This document shows positions 9,689 to 20,169 of a stretch of 26,627 nt of DNA, one piece after another. Both the position numbers and the translations under genes were made by a program. Every line of letters begins with the position of its first letter. Position 1 is the stretch's first letter. The notes beneath the pieces are model-generated. The model was not told the DNA's origin, ran no database searches, and saw only the letters and a list, made by a program, of their open reading frames with translations. This stretch comes from Gnetum montanum (Eukaryota > Streptophyta > Gnetopsida > Gnetales > Gnetaceae): contig MNCI01026267.1 of NCBI GenBank assembly GCA_015680685.1, positions 1 to 26,627 of the forward strand, read 5' to 3'.

Positions 9689-11635
9689 ATGGAAGCCAAA
9701 CGTAGTTTTGAGCTTATGTACGAAAATGGGAGGGAGTGGTTCCCTTTCGATTTTGACTTTATTTTGCTCACAGAGGCTTACTAGTGGATGCTAGATAATC
9801 TCATCTAAAACATGGGTTGCAAGGTAGGAACTAACTATAAGGAGTCCCTGCAGGAGGATTTGGATGAGTTTGAAGCTTAATCTGAGCATGAAAACTCACT
9901 CCATGCCTCATTCCATCAGATAGCCTCTGCTTTCATGCATCCATTATCTTACCAATTTGTCCTTTTGGAGACAGTCATCAACCAAGTGTCACAACCTAGG
10001 TCCACGCCTATGATGGCGACCCATCAAACATAGCAAACATGTCCAGAGGTTTTGCTTTCTTCTAGCTTTCCTATTAGCACACCTTTTGTCATAACATCAT
10101 GGCCTATGTAGTTTTCATAGCTTACCCAACCTGTTTAGCCTATGTATCTTTCTATGCCTTTGACTGTTGCACCTACGCAACCTTATCTGCACACAATGCA
10201 CATGTCTTAGCTACATATGACTCAGGTATCATTTGCCCTATCGCTTGTCATGCCTCAGCTACATGTGGCTCAGGCATTATTTATCCCATCGCTTATCATG
10301 TTAACACCCTTCGTAATGACCCAACCCACAAACACGTGGTGGAGGCTAGGGGCTATGTCTGTGGCACAACCCATGCAACAAGCATTTTGTGTGATCACAC
10401 AATCTAGAATTGGATCATGGACCACCCAAACAACATGGTGGGTAACACAACCAATGCAGCTTACCACAACTGCACTTGGCTTGGATCAAGCATTCCAACT
10501 AATCCAAAGCCTCACCAAAGAGGTTAAGTAGCTCAAGGCTAACACCTTTTTAACCATCTATGTGATGGACTTTTATTAGGATGATTTAATTAGTCATGTA
10601 GTTCCACCACTAGCACTACCTATTAGGGTCCCACTACCCCAATTCACGAAATATAATGGTGAAGGGGACCCTAACATCCATCTAGTGACCTTCTAGTTAG
10701 AATGCCTCCTATTATAGGCATGGCCACATGTAATCATCTATGTGTTCACCATGTCCTTGATAGGCAAGGCACTAGATTGGTATTGTGCACTCCCCATGGC
10801 CTCCATCACTTCTTTAGAGGAGTTGCTTACCCAATTTTTCACTCACTTCAAGTACAACTTGAAGCTTGAGGTGACCTTGGACCTAGCGTTGAATGCATTC
10901 ACTCAACAAAATTAGCAAGCCTATCATAGAAATGCACCTACTAGCCATTTTAAAAGGCTCAGTGAATGGCTTCATAAAGTTGAAACTATACTACCTTGCC
11001 CTATAGTGGCATTTAAGATGTGATAGAGGCTAGCAGGGATTTGGCCTATGTGGCCTACAAAAACATGCATGCGAAGAAAGAAAAAGATAAAGACAAAGGT
11101 AAGCAAGTGACTACAACCATTGCAATGGTGGCCAATGAGGCAAAGCTAGCCAATGCCAAATCAATGACCAAACCATCCAAGGCCTTGACCAACAACAATA
11201 AGGTAGCTAGCTCTAGTGCAATGGTAAACAACTAGCTTGCATCCTCAATAGCCATGGCACTAGTTACCACAAGGCCTAACTTCAAGCATAAGGATCATTG
11301 AAAATACACACCATTGCCCATCAAGCAGTCAGAGCTCTTGGACCAATTATTTCATGCTAGATGCATCCAGTACAAGCAAATGTCCAAGGACACTTACAAT
11401 TGGCATGAACGATATTGCAATCTTCTCAAGAATCCTTTAGCTACACTACCTAACAAGCCTCTGGTCCCTAAGCATTTTAGATTGGACCAATTTTGCTAGT
11501 ATCACCAATTGCAAGGTCCCAATATAGAATTTTTCATGACATTATAGGACGATATACAATGCATAATTGACAAGGGTGAGTTGGTCCTTAATGCAACCAA
11601 CCCAGTGCACCCCCAAAACCAATCAATGGGGGTTT
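9689..11635 (+). pseudogene. gag: Degenerate gag polyprotein, Tat/Ogre type
   Basis: One frame can be followed from an ATG at 9689 to about 11010, broken by stops only. A repetitive proline/glutamine/threonine-rich region (about 10020-10500) is followed by the capsid domain: VPLPQFTKYNGEGDP, then SLIGKALDWYCALP, ITSLEELLTQFFTHFK and later FKRLSEWLHKVE. A frameshift near 11010-11020 leads into a lysine-rich tail (KNMHAKKEKDKDKGK) and, from 11314, the block that follows capsid in Tat elements: YTPLPIKQSELLDQLFHA... FC*YHQLQG... DDIQCIIDKGEL. The cysteine-histidine pattern of that block has partly decayed. Stops are mostly TAG where glutamine or tryptophan would be expected. The assembly gap cuts off its end. 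Confidence 0.87.
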
Positions 11636-11711
11636 NNNNNNNNNNNNNNNNNNNNNNNNNNNNNNNNNNNNNNNNNNNNNNNNNNNNNNNNNNNNNNNNN
11701 NNNNNNNNNNN
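11636..11711. other. Assembly gap (76 N)
   Basis: A run of 76 undetermined bases lies between the gag tail and the pre-protease region. Its true length is unknown, so the frame across it cannot be judged. Confidence 1.
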
Positions 11712-13140
11712 TTTTGTTACGGAATCATCTTAGATGCTCATAGCAGTCTTTGTGATTAGGGCCCCATAGCACATTGCGATAGCAATAACCTAATCATCCT
11801 TCATCGTAAGGGTGCCACAATGTGTGGACTCCCTACCTACTTGGAGTTTAGTGGTGGATAATGCATTAGTCCCTACTCACCTAAGGCACCATCTTGTAGC
11901 CAATACCAATAAGTAATCAAGATGGCAACCTAGAAGGCCCAACGAATGCCTCATTGATCAAATGCTTAGTCAGAACTAGGAGCAAAGGGTACTAGGCCCA
12001 CCAAAGCCTATCCCCTAGTTTTCTATCCCAATGCCCTAACCAACTAAGGAGGCCATTGTAACAAGCAACCCACAATGGAGCATTGAGGCTCCAAAGCAAA
12101 CAAGGTAACCAAGGACCAAATCTCCTCCATAAGAGATTCATCTCTTGGGTCGCATGGAGGAGATGAAGACCAACAACAAAGTAACAAATGGTGGAAGAGA
12201 CTTACTTGACACATTGGGACAAGTCAAGCAGGCTTTAAAACAAAAAAACACAATGTTAAGCCTATATGAACTAATAATAACTTTCTTTTCTCATTGAAAA
12301 GCATTAGTTTGCATGTTGACCTCTATCCCTATCATGGAGAACATCCTAGTGGATGAGCAATCCATCCATGCTGTGATGTTGTGTCCTCCCTTGTAGGAAT
12401 CAAGCTCAATACCCCTAGCATTTTGCGATGAGGTGATCAAGGTGGATTGTAAGAAGGATCAATTCATTACTACGTTGATGTTTATAACCATCTGCATGAG
12501 GCAATGATAAATCTAGAGGATGCATGTTAATGACGACGTGGTAATCAACGTCATCCCCTACATAGCCATCGACAAGCTTAGTCTCCTTGATCAAATTAAA
12601 CCAATAAAGACAACATGCCTTAAATTATTCAATGGGTCACATGTTGTCGTGAGGGGGACAGTCATGATAGCCTTTGTGGTAGGGAAACAATTCTCCATCA
12701 TATTAGAATTCATAGTGATTGAGGAGATGCCAGGTTTCAACTTGATCTTGGGTAGGCCCTCGCTAACCCAGTTGCAGGCCATCTCCTCACCTATCCATTA
12801 GGAAATCTACCTTCCATATGAAGGTGGGAAGGTTATCATATATGGTGATAATGCAACCCCTTTGACCATTAGCAACATTGACACTGAATAAGGGTTAGTG
12901 GTGGAGTTCCCTAATAACATACTGCCTACGAAGGATGAGGATGAAAAATGTGAGGCAGACCAACTTGAGGTAGCAAAGGAAGCCTTTAACCTTTTAGAAG
13001 ATGCTTTGTGGGTAGAGTTGCCTTTCAACATAGCTCACAAAGGTCAGGGTGAGTATCGTATTGTACCATTTAGGCCCTACATGCCTCCTAACCCACACCA
13101 GATTAGGAAACAACTACGTGACTAAGGCATCCCCTTGGTC
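11712..13140 (+). pseudogene. pro: Pre-protease spacer and aspartic protease, Tat/Ogre type
   Basis: Near 12200-12310 the translation has LLDTLGQVKQALKQKNTMLS followed by a LYELI segment, the helical block found before protease in this lineage. The protease at 12520-12800 reads NDDVVINVIPY, where D(D/S)GS(A)LNV is usual, so the catalytic motif is altered. It continues with LKLFNGSHVVVRGTVMIAF and the flap-to-end motif FNLILGRPSLTQLQAISSPI. The next block (YLPYEGGKVIIYGDNAT) also matches Tat proteins. A frame stays open to about 13124, ending in a proline-rich stretch. The role would have been cleavage of the Gag-Pol product in the virus-like particle. The region from 11712 to 12180 is too decayed to read. 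Confidence 0.85.
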
Positions 13141-13693
13141 TAGTAGGCACTGGATGCCTACCTATCCTATTTTGACATGCTTTGCTTGTTTGCATTTCGC
13201 ATTAGCATAATGGTTGCATGTTTTGCATTTTTTACCTTATTGTGTATTTATTTCTCCTATTCATGCATTTTTTCTAAGTTTACATTTTCACTTTAGCATT
13301 TAGTTTACACATAAAAAATAGCAAAACACATAAAAAATTATAAAATTATAAAATTATAAAACACCGTGGCTTGCCAAGGCCTAAAATTGGCAATCAAATC
13401 TCCCTTTATTGCATGGCTTGCAATGACCTAAAACTATCAACATGGCCCAAAATGATCTAAAACTACTAGCATTGCATGGCCCAAAATGGCCTAAAAATAG
13501 TAATCACTACAGCCCAATCACATTAGCTCATCGCATCATTAACATCAAACACATGACAAATAAATACAAAATTCTACTCCATGTAGCAAAACTCCACTAT
13601 ATCTCATAAAAAATAATAATAGATTACATGATCATCCACATTACATAGCAAAAATACAAAAACATCCAATGAAAAGGCTACATCAAGATTTGC
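13141..13693. other. Spacer after protease, with short degenerate repeats
   Basis: No coding motif is visible. It contains GCATTT-rich DNA (13190-13310), three AAATTATA units at about 13335-13362, and the CTAAAACTA repeat family at 13374-13508. It ends at the stop codon of the antisense gene. Confidence 0.6.
13374..13508 (+). repeat. Short degenerate tandem repeat, first site
   Basis: At least four units of the pattern (T/C)(C/A)ANGRCCTAAAAYTRGCA occur, for example CCAAGGCCTAAAATTGGCA at 13374 and a GGCCTAAAAATAGTAATC unit near 13488. The same family lies before RT (17736-17818) and after integrase (21039-21380). Confidence 0.6.
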
Positions 13694-13764
13694 TTAACTA
13701 ATGGTGCTAGGTGGGGGTGGAGGCTCCTCTTCTCCCACCATGTTGTTGGGGACTACAACATCAT

Positions 13765-13864
13765 CTAGTGTTTTTCAACCACAACAATAATAAAATTGGA
13801 ATCTATAAGTAAGAGTGCAATACACAACCTAATAGAAAATTATTAAACAAAACAAAAAAGTAAC
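13765..13864 (-). other. Intron 4 of the antisense gene
   Basis: Donor CTCATG|GTTACT-like (CATG|TTACTTTT overlaps; GT at 13864-13863) and acceptor AAACACTAG ending at 13765 enclose 100 nt. G plus AT gives aspartate and the frame continues DDVVVPNN to the stop. Copy 1 has DDNVIVP at the same place after an acceptor-like ATCTTTTAG. The donor is weak (GTTACT). Confidence 0.62.
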
Positions 13865-14963
13865 ATGAGAGGGTCCTGCATCAACCATGTTTAGAGGCAA
13901 GTTATTAAGGCCCTCCTCCAAGCATCAAAGGATCTCAGCCTCTAATAGCCATGTCCAATCCTCTTGACCAAAGTTAACACTTGTAAGGATCTTGTACTTG
14001 TTCATGGTGGTCCATGCAAGTGGCTACATAGAAAAGGTGGTAGACGAAGTTTGCCCTAAAGGCACGATAATCTCTCACTCTAGGGAATCACTAACCACAG
14101 TGTGGTGAGAAAATATATCGAAGATCCAATTCCTATCAATTGTCTCAATGAACATCTCGAGGTGGTGGGCCTTGATGGTCTCTTCCTTAAGTTGTTGCAG
14201 GTATGCATCTCGCTCATGCTTATAGTGGCATTTTTGGTCCTTCTATGCTTGCCCCCATTTGCACACCTTAGTGCTAAAATCTTTCCAATCCTAGTCCTTC
14301 TAGGCAAGTAGGTCCATTTTTAGACTCTGCTTGATGATCTCCTAGGTGTCCTTTGGTGATCTTTGCTTAAAGTCTGACAATGATGTAGGAGGTCCAATTC
14401 AACCTCATGCCCTCTTACAGTACCTCCCTCATCATCTATTCTTGCTCCACCCCAAGGATTTTCCCTTGGAAGAGTAGCTTCAGAAAAGCATGGACATGGA
14501 AAAGAGGGTATAGTTCCCAAACCTCAAGCACACACACGTCTCTAATCAGAATGCCTTTGTGAGATCAAGTGATCCTAGCCACCCCTTGATCTCTCCTTTG
14601 TAGTTCACCTCTCTATTGACGTTGTCAATAACCAATGGGCCATCAAAGGGAAGGCCAAAGAGGTCAAAAAAGAAAGCATCACTGATATCCAAGACTACCC
14701 TCACTCTATGCACGTGGGTGACAAAGCAATGGACATTGTTGCTGAAGGAGTCTATAATGGTGATCATCTTAGCCACTGGAATGCTTAAGCTAAGGGCTAA
14801 GAAAAGGTCCATTAACCTAGCATGTGTGAGTCAACTAGTCAATGCCTCTGAGGCCTGATGGCACAACCAATACTATGCTATCTCCACATCATTGCACTTC
14901 ATGATGAGAGTGGCCTCACTACGGCCTGGGTAACCATTGTCACCTCTCCTAAAGTAATCGCAA

Positions 14964-15073
14964 CTACAACATAGGCAAAAACAAAATTAGCATTATGCAA
15001 GAACAAATCAGTGAGTGCATGTGAACAAGCACAAAAGCCAAACAATAAGTGCTTATGTAGAACAAATGCTATG
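14964..15073 (-). other. Intron 3 of the antisense gene, donor decayed
   Basis: The acceptor TTTTTGCCTATGTTGTAG ends at 14964. The donor position, aligned with the intact CTTG|GTAAGT of copy 1, reads CTTG|CATAGC and would no longer splice. The implied join (TG plus T) leads into the exon 4 frame. Length 110 nt against 103 nt in copy 1. Confidence 0.6.
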
Positions 15074-15328
15074 CAAGATGGAGGTGGTGGTGCAACTGGC
15101 TCCTCAAAATTTGGCACACCACTAGTAGATCCCTCATCAAGCTAACCATAGGTCTTGCACTGCTTGAACGCCTTTAGGTACTAGGTGTAGTAATTCTTTA
15201 GATCATCTCCCACCTATTGAAGTATGGCTTCTCAGAAGTTCAGACTAGAGGAGAACACCTCTAGGGAAATGTGGGTCAAGGCAAGAGCCTCGTTCTCATC
15301 ATGGAGCCCCTGATCATCAACTTTGAAC

Positions 15329-15416
15329 CTCACATTAAGCATGAGCACTTAGAGGTTAGAAAATTTAGTGTGGGTAAATAGCAAGTAATACAATGCAAAA
15401 TCATAGGGGCACTTAC
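15329..15416 (-). other. Intron 2 of the antisense gene
   Basis: Donor GGAGG|GTAAGT at 15416 and acceptor AATGTGAG ending at 15329 enclose 88 nt. GG plus G forms a glycine codon and the next codons are the exon 3 frame. Copy 1 has an intron of 90 nt at the same place. A second AG at 15348 would break the frame less well supported by the homology. Confidence 0.75.
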
Positions 15417-15864
15417 CCTCCCATGTAGTATATGATTCCAGGTGGATTCTGTAACACCGTATGCACACGCAGAGTAATGAAGAGGGTGTTTCTCCTATTG
15501 TAGTAAGCAAACTTCAACGTTCCCTAGATCCTGGATAAGGAACGAGTGCTCCTAGGGCCTTGACTCTAACCACTTGCTCTGTCATCATCAGTTGTGGGCT
15601 CATTAGCTATAAATTTCAATATGTTTTAGTTGATCCTATATAGCAATGTATTGGTGATAGCACCAGCCTTCACTGCTAAGTGTGACCACATAATCACACT
15701 AAAGTGTTGTAGCAGGAATGCCAGGAGCTTAGATGCCCTAGGCCAAAACCATACCTTTTGAGGACCCACCCGCATATTCGATGTAGGCATGTTAGGCACA
15801 GGCTTGTTGATGTAGGAAAGAATGCTAACGAGCTCCATAAAAACTAAGATGGGCTTTAACAACT

Positions 15865-15965
15865 CTATACAACAACAAGGAAACTAATGTGATGCTAGTA
15901 TACAATAGATGCATTTTGGAAAAAATACATTAAATTACACTAAGCAAAAATTAAACATGACATAC
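15865..15965 (-). other. Intron 1 of the antisense gene
   Basis: Donor TTATG|GTATGT at 15965 and acceptor TTGTTGTTGTATAG ending at 15865 enclose 101 nt. The join turns G plus AG into a glutamate codon and leads straight into the exon 2 frame. Confidence 0.75.
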
Positions 15966-16017
15966 CATAAGTTAGAAAATATCCTAGGGTGCCCTGGGCC
16001 CTGCAGGTATAGGACAT

Positions 16018-17735
16018 TAACATACATGTTTGATGTACCTAGTACTCACTAGGGTAAAGCATGTTCTCATAGCATTAGCATCTTATTTCGCATGTTCGCA
16101 CATTTGGCCTTACACTTTGCATGTTTTGGCGATATGACATTAGCATTTTGCATTTCATAGGTTTAACACTTTTGCATAAAGTTCTAAAATTTTTTTAACT
16201 TCGAGCAATTTAGCCCCAAATGCTTTGAAAAAATTCTAACTTTGGCCTACCTTCAAGAGCGTAGTCAAAATTCAAATTTTTTTTTTAAAACTTTGGAACC
16301 ATCGACTATGCACTGGTAACTATAGAACATAGTCCCAACTGCAAAAAATATAATTGCTAGCTATGCTCCCTCGGAGCATAGTCTTAAAGTCAAAAGTTAA
16401 AAATTTTAGACAAAAAATAAAAAATAAACTATCACCAATGGTGCTGCCCCTGCACTGTGCCCTACCCCAAAACTTTGAGAAAAGATAACAAAAAAGAGAA
16501 TGTAGGAAACATAGCCTAGAGTGTTGTGTCTCCCTTGCTGTCCCTACCATGCTAGGGCACATTGCCCTTGTAGCCCTAGTGGCTACCCTTATGAGTAAAA
16601 ATAGTAATATAGTAAAATTTTTTTTGGCAAGAACTCTACCATGTCCCTACCCTGTAGCATGCTATCATGACCATTGTTGATGCACATATCCTTGCCCCTA
16701 CCCTACGCATAACAAAGAAAAATAATTTTTGCAAGAGATAACAAAATTTTTGTAGAAATCCTTGACTTCTTCCTCACCCCATGGTGTGTCATTTTGGTTG
16801 CCACCATGACCCTAGACCACATCCATGCATTAAATCAAGAGATTTTGAGAAAAAAAGAAAGAGAGTGGTAAAGGCTCACTGCACCCTAGCCCTATGGGTG
16901 GTAGCCTTAAGGCCACCGCAAGACCTTAATCTCTGCCTTGCCCCACTTGTCATGTGCCAGAACCACAAAAAGAAAAAAAATTCTTTCAATTCTAAACAAG
17001 CCCCCCTTGCAACCACTCCAATTGCCATAGTGGCCATAGTCACTACAACACAAACCATGACTACCCATCATATGCCAAAACCCTCATGCAATCCCTTGTG
17101 TTTCAAAACCCTTGCACCCAATGTGCATTTCCTCAATGGCCATGTTGGCCACAATAGTCATGATGGTGGTGGCCCATGTAAGGATAGGGTAGCACCAACA
17201 AAACCCAACCTAAGCCCTAAATGCCTAAGTGCAACAAGGAAGGAGCCAAAATGAAAAGGGGATAGAGTGTAGTTAGGGTACCTAATGGTCGATGGTGTCC
17301 TTTTCTCCTCTATGCATGCCTGCAGTAGGCATTTCAAGGCTCATTGTCCCTCATCCATGTTGGTCAAACCAGGGTGTTGGTGTCCACTTCAACATGACAT
17401 TCTAGAAACTATGCTCTTGCAACTATGCTAGACTCTGGAAAGTCATGTTTTCACCATTGACAATGATAACTTTATTAAGGGTAAAATGTGCTTTCATACC
17501 CCTAAGGACCACTTAAATTTTTACGTATCCTGAGACTAAGATCAATAGTGCCAAGCATAGTTGGATGTGAGCATAGTCACTAGAGTTAGAATTTTTTTTT
17601 GATTTTTCTAGCTATCTCCAAACTTAGAAAAATTTTAAATTTTTTCTTTTCACCTAGTGGATGCCCAAGCCATTTTCACTTTTTCGACGCACCAAGCCTT
17701 ATTCCAATGATGCATTTGGCACATATCACTATCTA
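16018..17735. other. Spacer between the antisense gene and RT
   Basis: This lies upstream of the antisense gene, so its promoter would be here, but I see no clear TATA box in place. Palindromic words shared with the LTRs occur at 16370-16382 and near 16320, 17405 and 17560 (CTATGCTC, GCATAGTC). A C-rich block with repeated CCCTACC words spans 16440-16780. An open frame of 157 codons lies at 16781-17254. Confidence 0.5.
16781..17254 (+). CDS. Unrecognised open frame of 157 codons (doubtful)
   Basis: This is the longest uninterrupted frame in the window. The product is rich in Lys, His, Pro and Thr (EKKRKRVVK, NHKKKKNSFN, low-complexity IAIVAIVTTT), has no known motif, and shows no homologue elsewhere in the window. 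Its C-rich, stop-poor composition could explain its length by chance. It lies in the protease-RT gap of a dead element, so I doubt it is expressed. Confidence 0.15.
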   Translation: MVCHFGCHHDPRPHPCIKSRDFEKKRKRVVKAHCTLALWVVALRPPQDLNLCLAPLVMCQNHKKKKNSFNSKQAPLATTPIAIVAIVTTTQTMTTHHMPKPSCNPLCFKTLAPNVHFLNGHVGHNSHDGGGPCKDRVAPTKPNLSPKCLSATRKEPK

Positions 17736-17818
17736 CTATGACATTAAACTAGCACTAAATGGTTTGCTAAGACCTTAAACTTGCAACCCCATGGTCGACT
17801 GAGGCCTAAAACTAATCC
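17736..17818 (+). repeat. Short degenerate tandem repeat, second site
   Basis: Three units: CTATGACATTAAACTAGCA at 17736, CTAAGACCTTAAACTTGCA at 17767 and CTGAGGCCTAAAACTAATC at 17799, spaced 31-32 bp. They are the same family as at 13374-13508 and 21039-21380. Confidence 0.65.
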
Positions 17819-17902
17819 ACACATCCCTTATCTTTGCATAGGAAATTTTCTTGCATTATTTTCTTTAACTGTGCATATTACTCTCATGAAGATAGGTGTG
17901 GC

Positions 17903-17930
17903 TTGACATTTTTTTTGGTTATTTTTGTAG
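17903..17930 (+). promoter_or_regulatory. Candidate splice acceptor before RT
   Basis: A T-rich tract (TTTTTTTTGG then TTATTTTTGTAG) ends in AG at 17930. The RT frame is open from exactly the next base (17931) and closed by that TAG just before it. Ogre elements are known to remove an intron between protease and RT, so this may be its acceptor. A partner donor is not clear: GTCTAG at 13138 keeps phase but is weak, and GTGAGT at 13049 does not keep phase. Confidence 0.4.
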
Positions 17931-19060
17931 GATTATTATAAGATTCACAACATGTCTATGTACGAGCATCTTCACTCACCATTGGTCCTCACTAGGCCAC
18001 ATGGTGATTTCATGTAATGCATCGATCCATAATGCCTAAATCTCGAGCCCACAGCCTACAATGAATACATAACATCTATAGAGGCATTGCTAGACTGGCC
18101 AAACCATCTAGTTAGGGGTCTAGATCTAGAGGTAGGTGACATCATCAAGGATTCCCTTGTTAAGGTCCCCTTAGCAATGCCTAGTGGCTAGGTGAAAACA
18201 TTAAAACTTAGTTTTTTGTTAGGACCTCAACATGCCCAAAACATTGCAAAAGTACTAAATGAAAACATCAAAGCATTCACATGGTCTTATAAAGACATGT
18301 CAGGCCTAGATCCTCATGTAGTGTAACACAACATAATCCTCGATCCTAGCATAAAACTAGTTAAGAAAAAAGCTAGCAAGATTAGGCTTGAAGTGGCATT
18401 GCTAATTCGTGATGAAATCACTAAGCTCTACAAAGCTAGTTTCATTCAAACCATTGACTACACAGACTGGGTCTCTAACATTGTGGTTGTACCTAAGAAA
18501 AATGAAAGTATACACATTTGCATAGACTTTTGGGACCTCAACAAGGCAACCATTAAAGATGATTTTCCATTGCCTAGTATTAACCAATTGGTTGATACTA
18601 TAGCTAATCATGCCTTGTTGTCCTTTATGGACGAGTTCTCAGGGTACAACCAGATTCAGATCAATGTAGAACACCAACTTAGTACTACCTTCATGACTCC
18701 TTGTAGTACCTTTTGCTATACCATGATGTCCTTTGGGCTCAAGAATGTAGGAGCAACTTATCAATGAGCCATGACATACATTTTTAGCGATTACCTATTA
18801 AGTTTTCTCAATGGTTATGTTGATGATATAGTAGTTAAGTCCAAAGCATCACACAACCATGCAGGTGACTTAGGCCTTGTACTCAAATGTTGCTTGAAAC
18901 ATGAACTTAGGCTAAATCCTAAGAAATGTGTCTTTGACATTAAGACAGGTTGCATGCTAGGTTTCGTAGTATTCCAAGTAGGCATACACATAGATCTCAA
19001 TAAGGTTAAGGCCATTACCAACCTAGCACCATTGGCCAACCTTAAGGAGCTATGAGGGTT
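17931..19060 (+). pseudogene. RT: Reverse transcriptase, Tat/Ogre type
   Basis: This copies element RNA into DNA. The lead-in has IKAFTWSYKDMSGLDPHVV. The palm and fingers follow: DYTDWVSNIVVVPKK, CIDFWDLNKATIKDDFPLP, LLSFMDEFSGYNQIQI, TTFMTPCSTFCYTMMSFGLK, and the catalytic YVDD at about 18817-18828 in GYVDDIVVKS. The usual IDFRDLN arginine is tryptophan here, and a stop follows ATYQ where ATYQRAM is expected (CGA to TGA at 18765); both are CpG transitions. Apart from such stops the frame is unbroken, and it runs on into the RNase H domains. Confidence 0.95.
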
Positions 19061-19689
19061 ACAAGGTAGATTGTAATTCATACATTAGTTTGTCGTATGG
19101 TTGACCAATAAGTTGCAACCAATGCAACACTTGCTCAAAAAAGGAGTCCACTTTGAGTGGATAGATCAATGCTAAGTAGCATTTGACAACCTTAAATAGG
19201 AGCTGGCTCCACTTCCAATAATCTACCCTCTGCAAGAAGATAAATCATTCTACATCTACCTTGCTACCTTAGACACGTCCATCACTTCTCTACTTTGCCA
19301 AAAGCAAGACGATGGTACAAAGGTCCCCGTATACTACCAAAGCCATGCATTAGTTGCCTATGAAGCAAAGTACAACAATGTGAAAAATAATTTTCTTGCC
19401 TTGGTCTTTGCACTCAAGAGGTAGAGGCATTATCTTTTTTGCAACCAATTCAACATCATTTGCAAAAGCAATGTACTCCAACCAATTACAATGAATATTT
19501 ACAAGAGTAGTCACATTGCACATTGAAAAGCAATAACCATGGAGTTTAACCTGCATTACATGGTAGAATCATCAACTAAAGGTCAAGCTATAGTGGCACA
19601 ACTTACAACTTTCCTAATTGATGATCAAGCAACAATGGATCCAAAATTTCTAGATGAGCATGTCACTAGCTTAAGCTAAGTGCCTAATA
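19061..19689 (+). pseudogene. RH: RNase H (RT-linked) and connector
   Basis: It continues in the RT frame. The connection (NKLQPMQHLLKKGVHFEW) leads to the RNase H fold: SFYIYLATLDTSITSLLC, VPVYYQSHALVAYEAKYNNV, FLALVFALKR*RHYL. The first acidic residue expected after YL is replaced, while the EAKY glutamate region remains. It ends with the lineage-typical MVESSTKGQAIVAQLTTFL. Its role was to degrade the RNA strand of the hybrid. Confidence 0.85.
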
Positions 19690-20066
19690 ACTTCAAAGCA
19701 CTCTTACACTTTGATGGCACTTCAACATCTAAAGGAGTTAGTGCCACTACCGTAATCATATTCCTCTCCAAGGAGATTGGACCCTTTGCGTATCATTTCA
19801 CATTTCTATGCACTAATATGGTAGAGTATGAAGGTCTCCTCTAGGGTATCTTAGCAGCTTGCAACTTAGGAATATAGAAACTAGTGATCCAAGGTGACTC
19901 ACAACTAGTTGTCAACTAAGTTACAGAAGTTTATGCTTGTAAAGCTCAACACTTGCAACCTTATTGTGACTTGGAAAAAAAATTGCTCAAGCAATTTACA
20001 ATTGTTAAGGTCTAGCATATCCATCGTAATGAAAAATCAATTACCAAGCATAAACTTAAGCATTAA
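19690..20066 (+). pseudogene. aRH: Second, archaeal-type RNase H (truncated)
   Basis: A second RNase H fold follows in the same frame: LLHFDGTSTSKGVSATTV, FLCTNMVEYEGLL, KLVIQGDSQLVVN. The Asp of FDG, the Glu of EYE and the Asp of GDS match the catalytic set. Presence of this extra domain is a mark of the Tat clade. The C-terminal end fades out at about 20066, just before the duplication at 20093, and seems deleted. Confidence 0.85.
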
Positions 20067-20092
20067 CCTTAAGCATTGCACCTGAAATGTTT

Positions 20093-20169
20093 CATTGGGG
20101 GTTGGACATTATACATGCGGTGCATCGTAGATCATGTGGCCATTCCAACATTGGGGGTTGGACATTATA
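20093..20169 (+). repeat. Direct repeat at the RNase H/integrase deletion junction
   Basis: The word ATTGGGGGTTGGACATTATA occurs exactly at 20094-20113 and again at 20150-20169, 56 bp apart. The second copy begins the integrase core; the first is out of frame. It marks a local duplication at or near the deletion that removed the integrase N-terminus. Confidence 0.75.

Larger units (their letters stand above)
13694..16017 (-). pseudogene. Antisense five-exon gene of unknown family, copy 2, inside the retroelement
   Basis: Exons on the minus strand: 16017-15966, 15864-15417, 15328-15074, 14963-13865, 13764-13694, about 640 codons. Exon 1 starts MSYTCRAQG. Exon 2 has LLAFLLQHFSVIMWSHLAVK and later TVLQNPPGIIYYMG. 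Exon 3 has LHDENEALALTHISLEVF, a helical stretch, then EEPVAPPPPS. Exon 4 has RDYFRRGDNGYPGRSEA, VTHVHRVRVVLDI, FFDLFGLP, then after a frameshift near 14310-14390 a coiled coil (HERDAYLQQLKEETIKAHHL) and WTWLLEAEIL. Exon 5 ends VGEEEPPPPPSTIS-stop. No signal peptide or membrane segment is evident. Joins keep frame; damage is stop codons plus one net frameshift. The conserved exon order in copy 1 shows a real gene family. It could be a captured host gene or an accessory gene of this retroelement lineage. The start codon and whether exons 1-3 and 4-5 were once two genes are uncertain. Confidence 0.75.

Noticed and set aside
13049-13054. GTGAGT as donor of the protease-RT intron
   Set aside because: Good consensus but the phase does not fit the RT frame opening at 17931.
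16781-17254. 157-codon open frame as a functional gene
   Set aside because: Low-complexity Lys/His/Thr-rich product, no motif, no homologue in the window, in a C-rich stretch where stops are rare; listed only as a doubtful frame.
18402-19081. Minus-strand frames opposite RT
   Set aside because: Shadows of the conserved RT frame on the plus strand.
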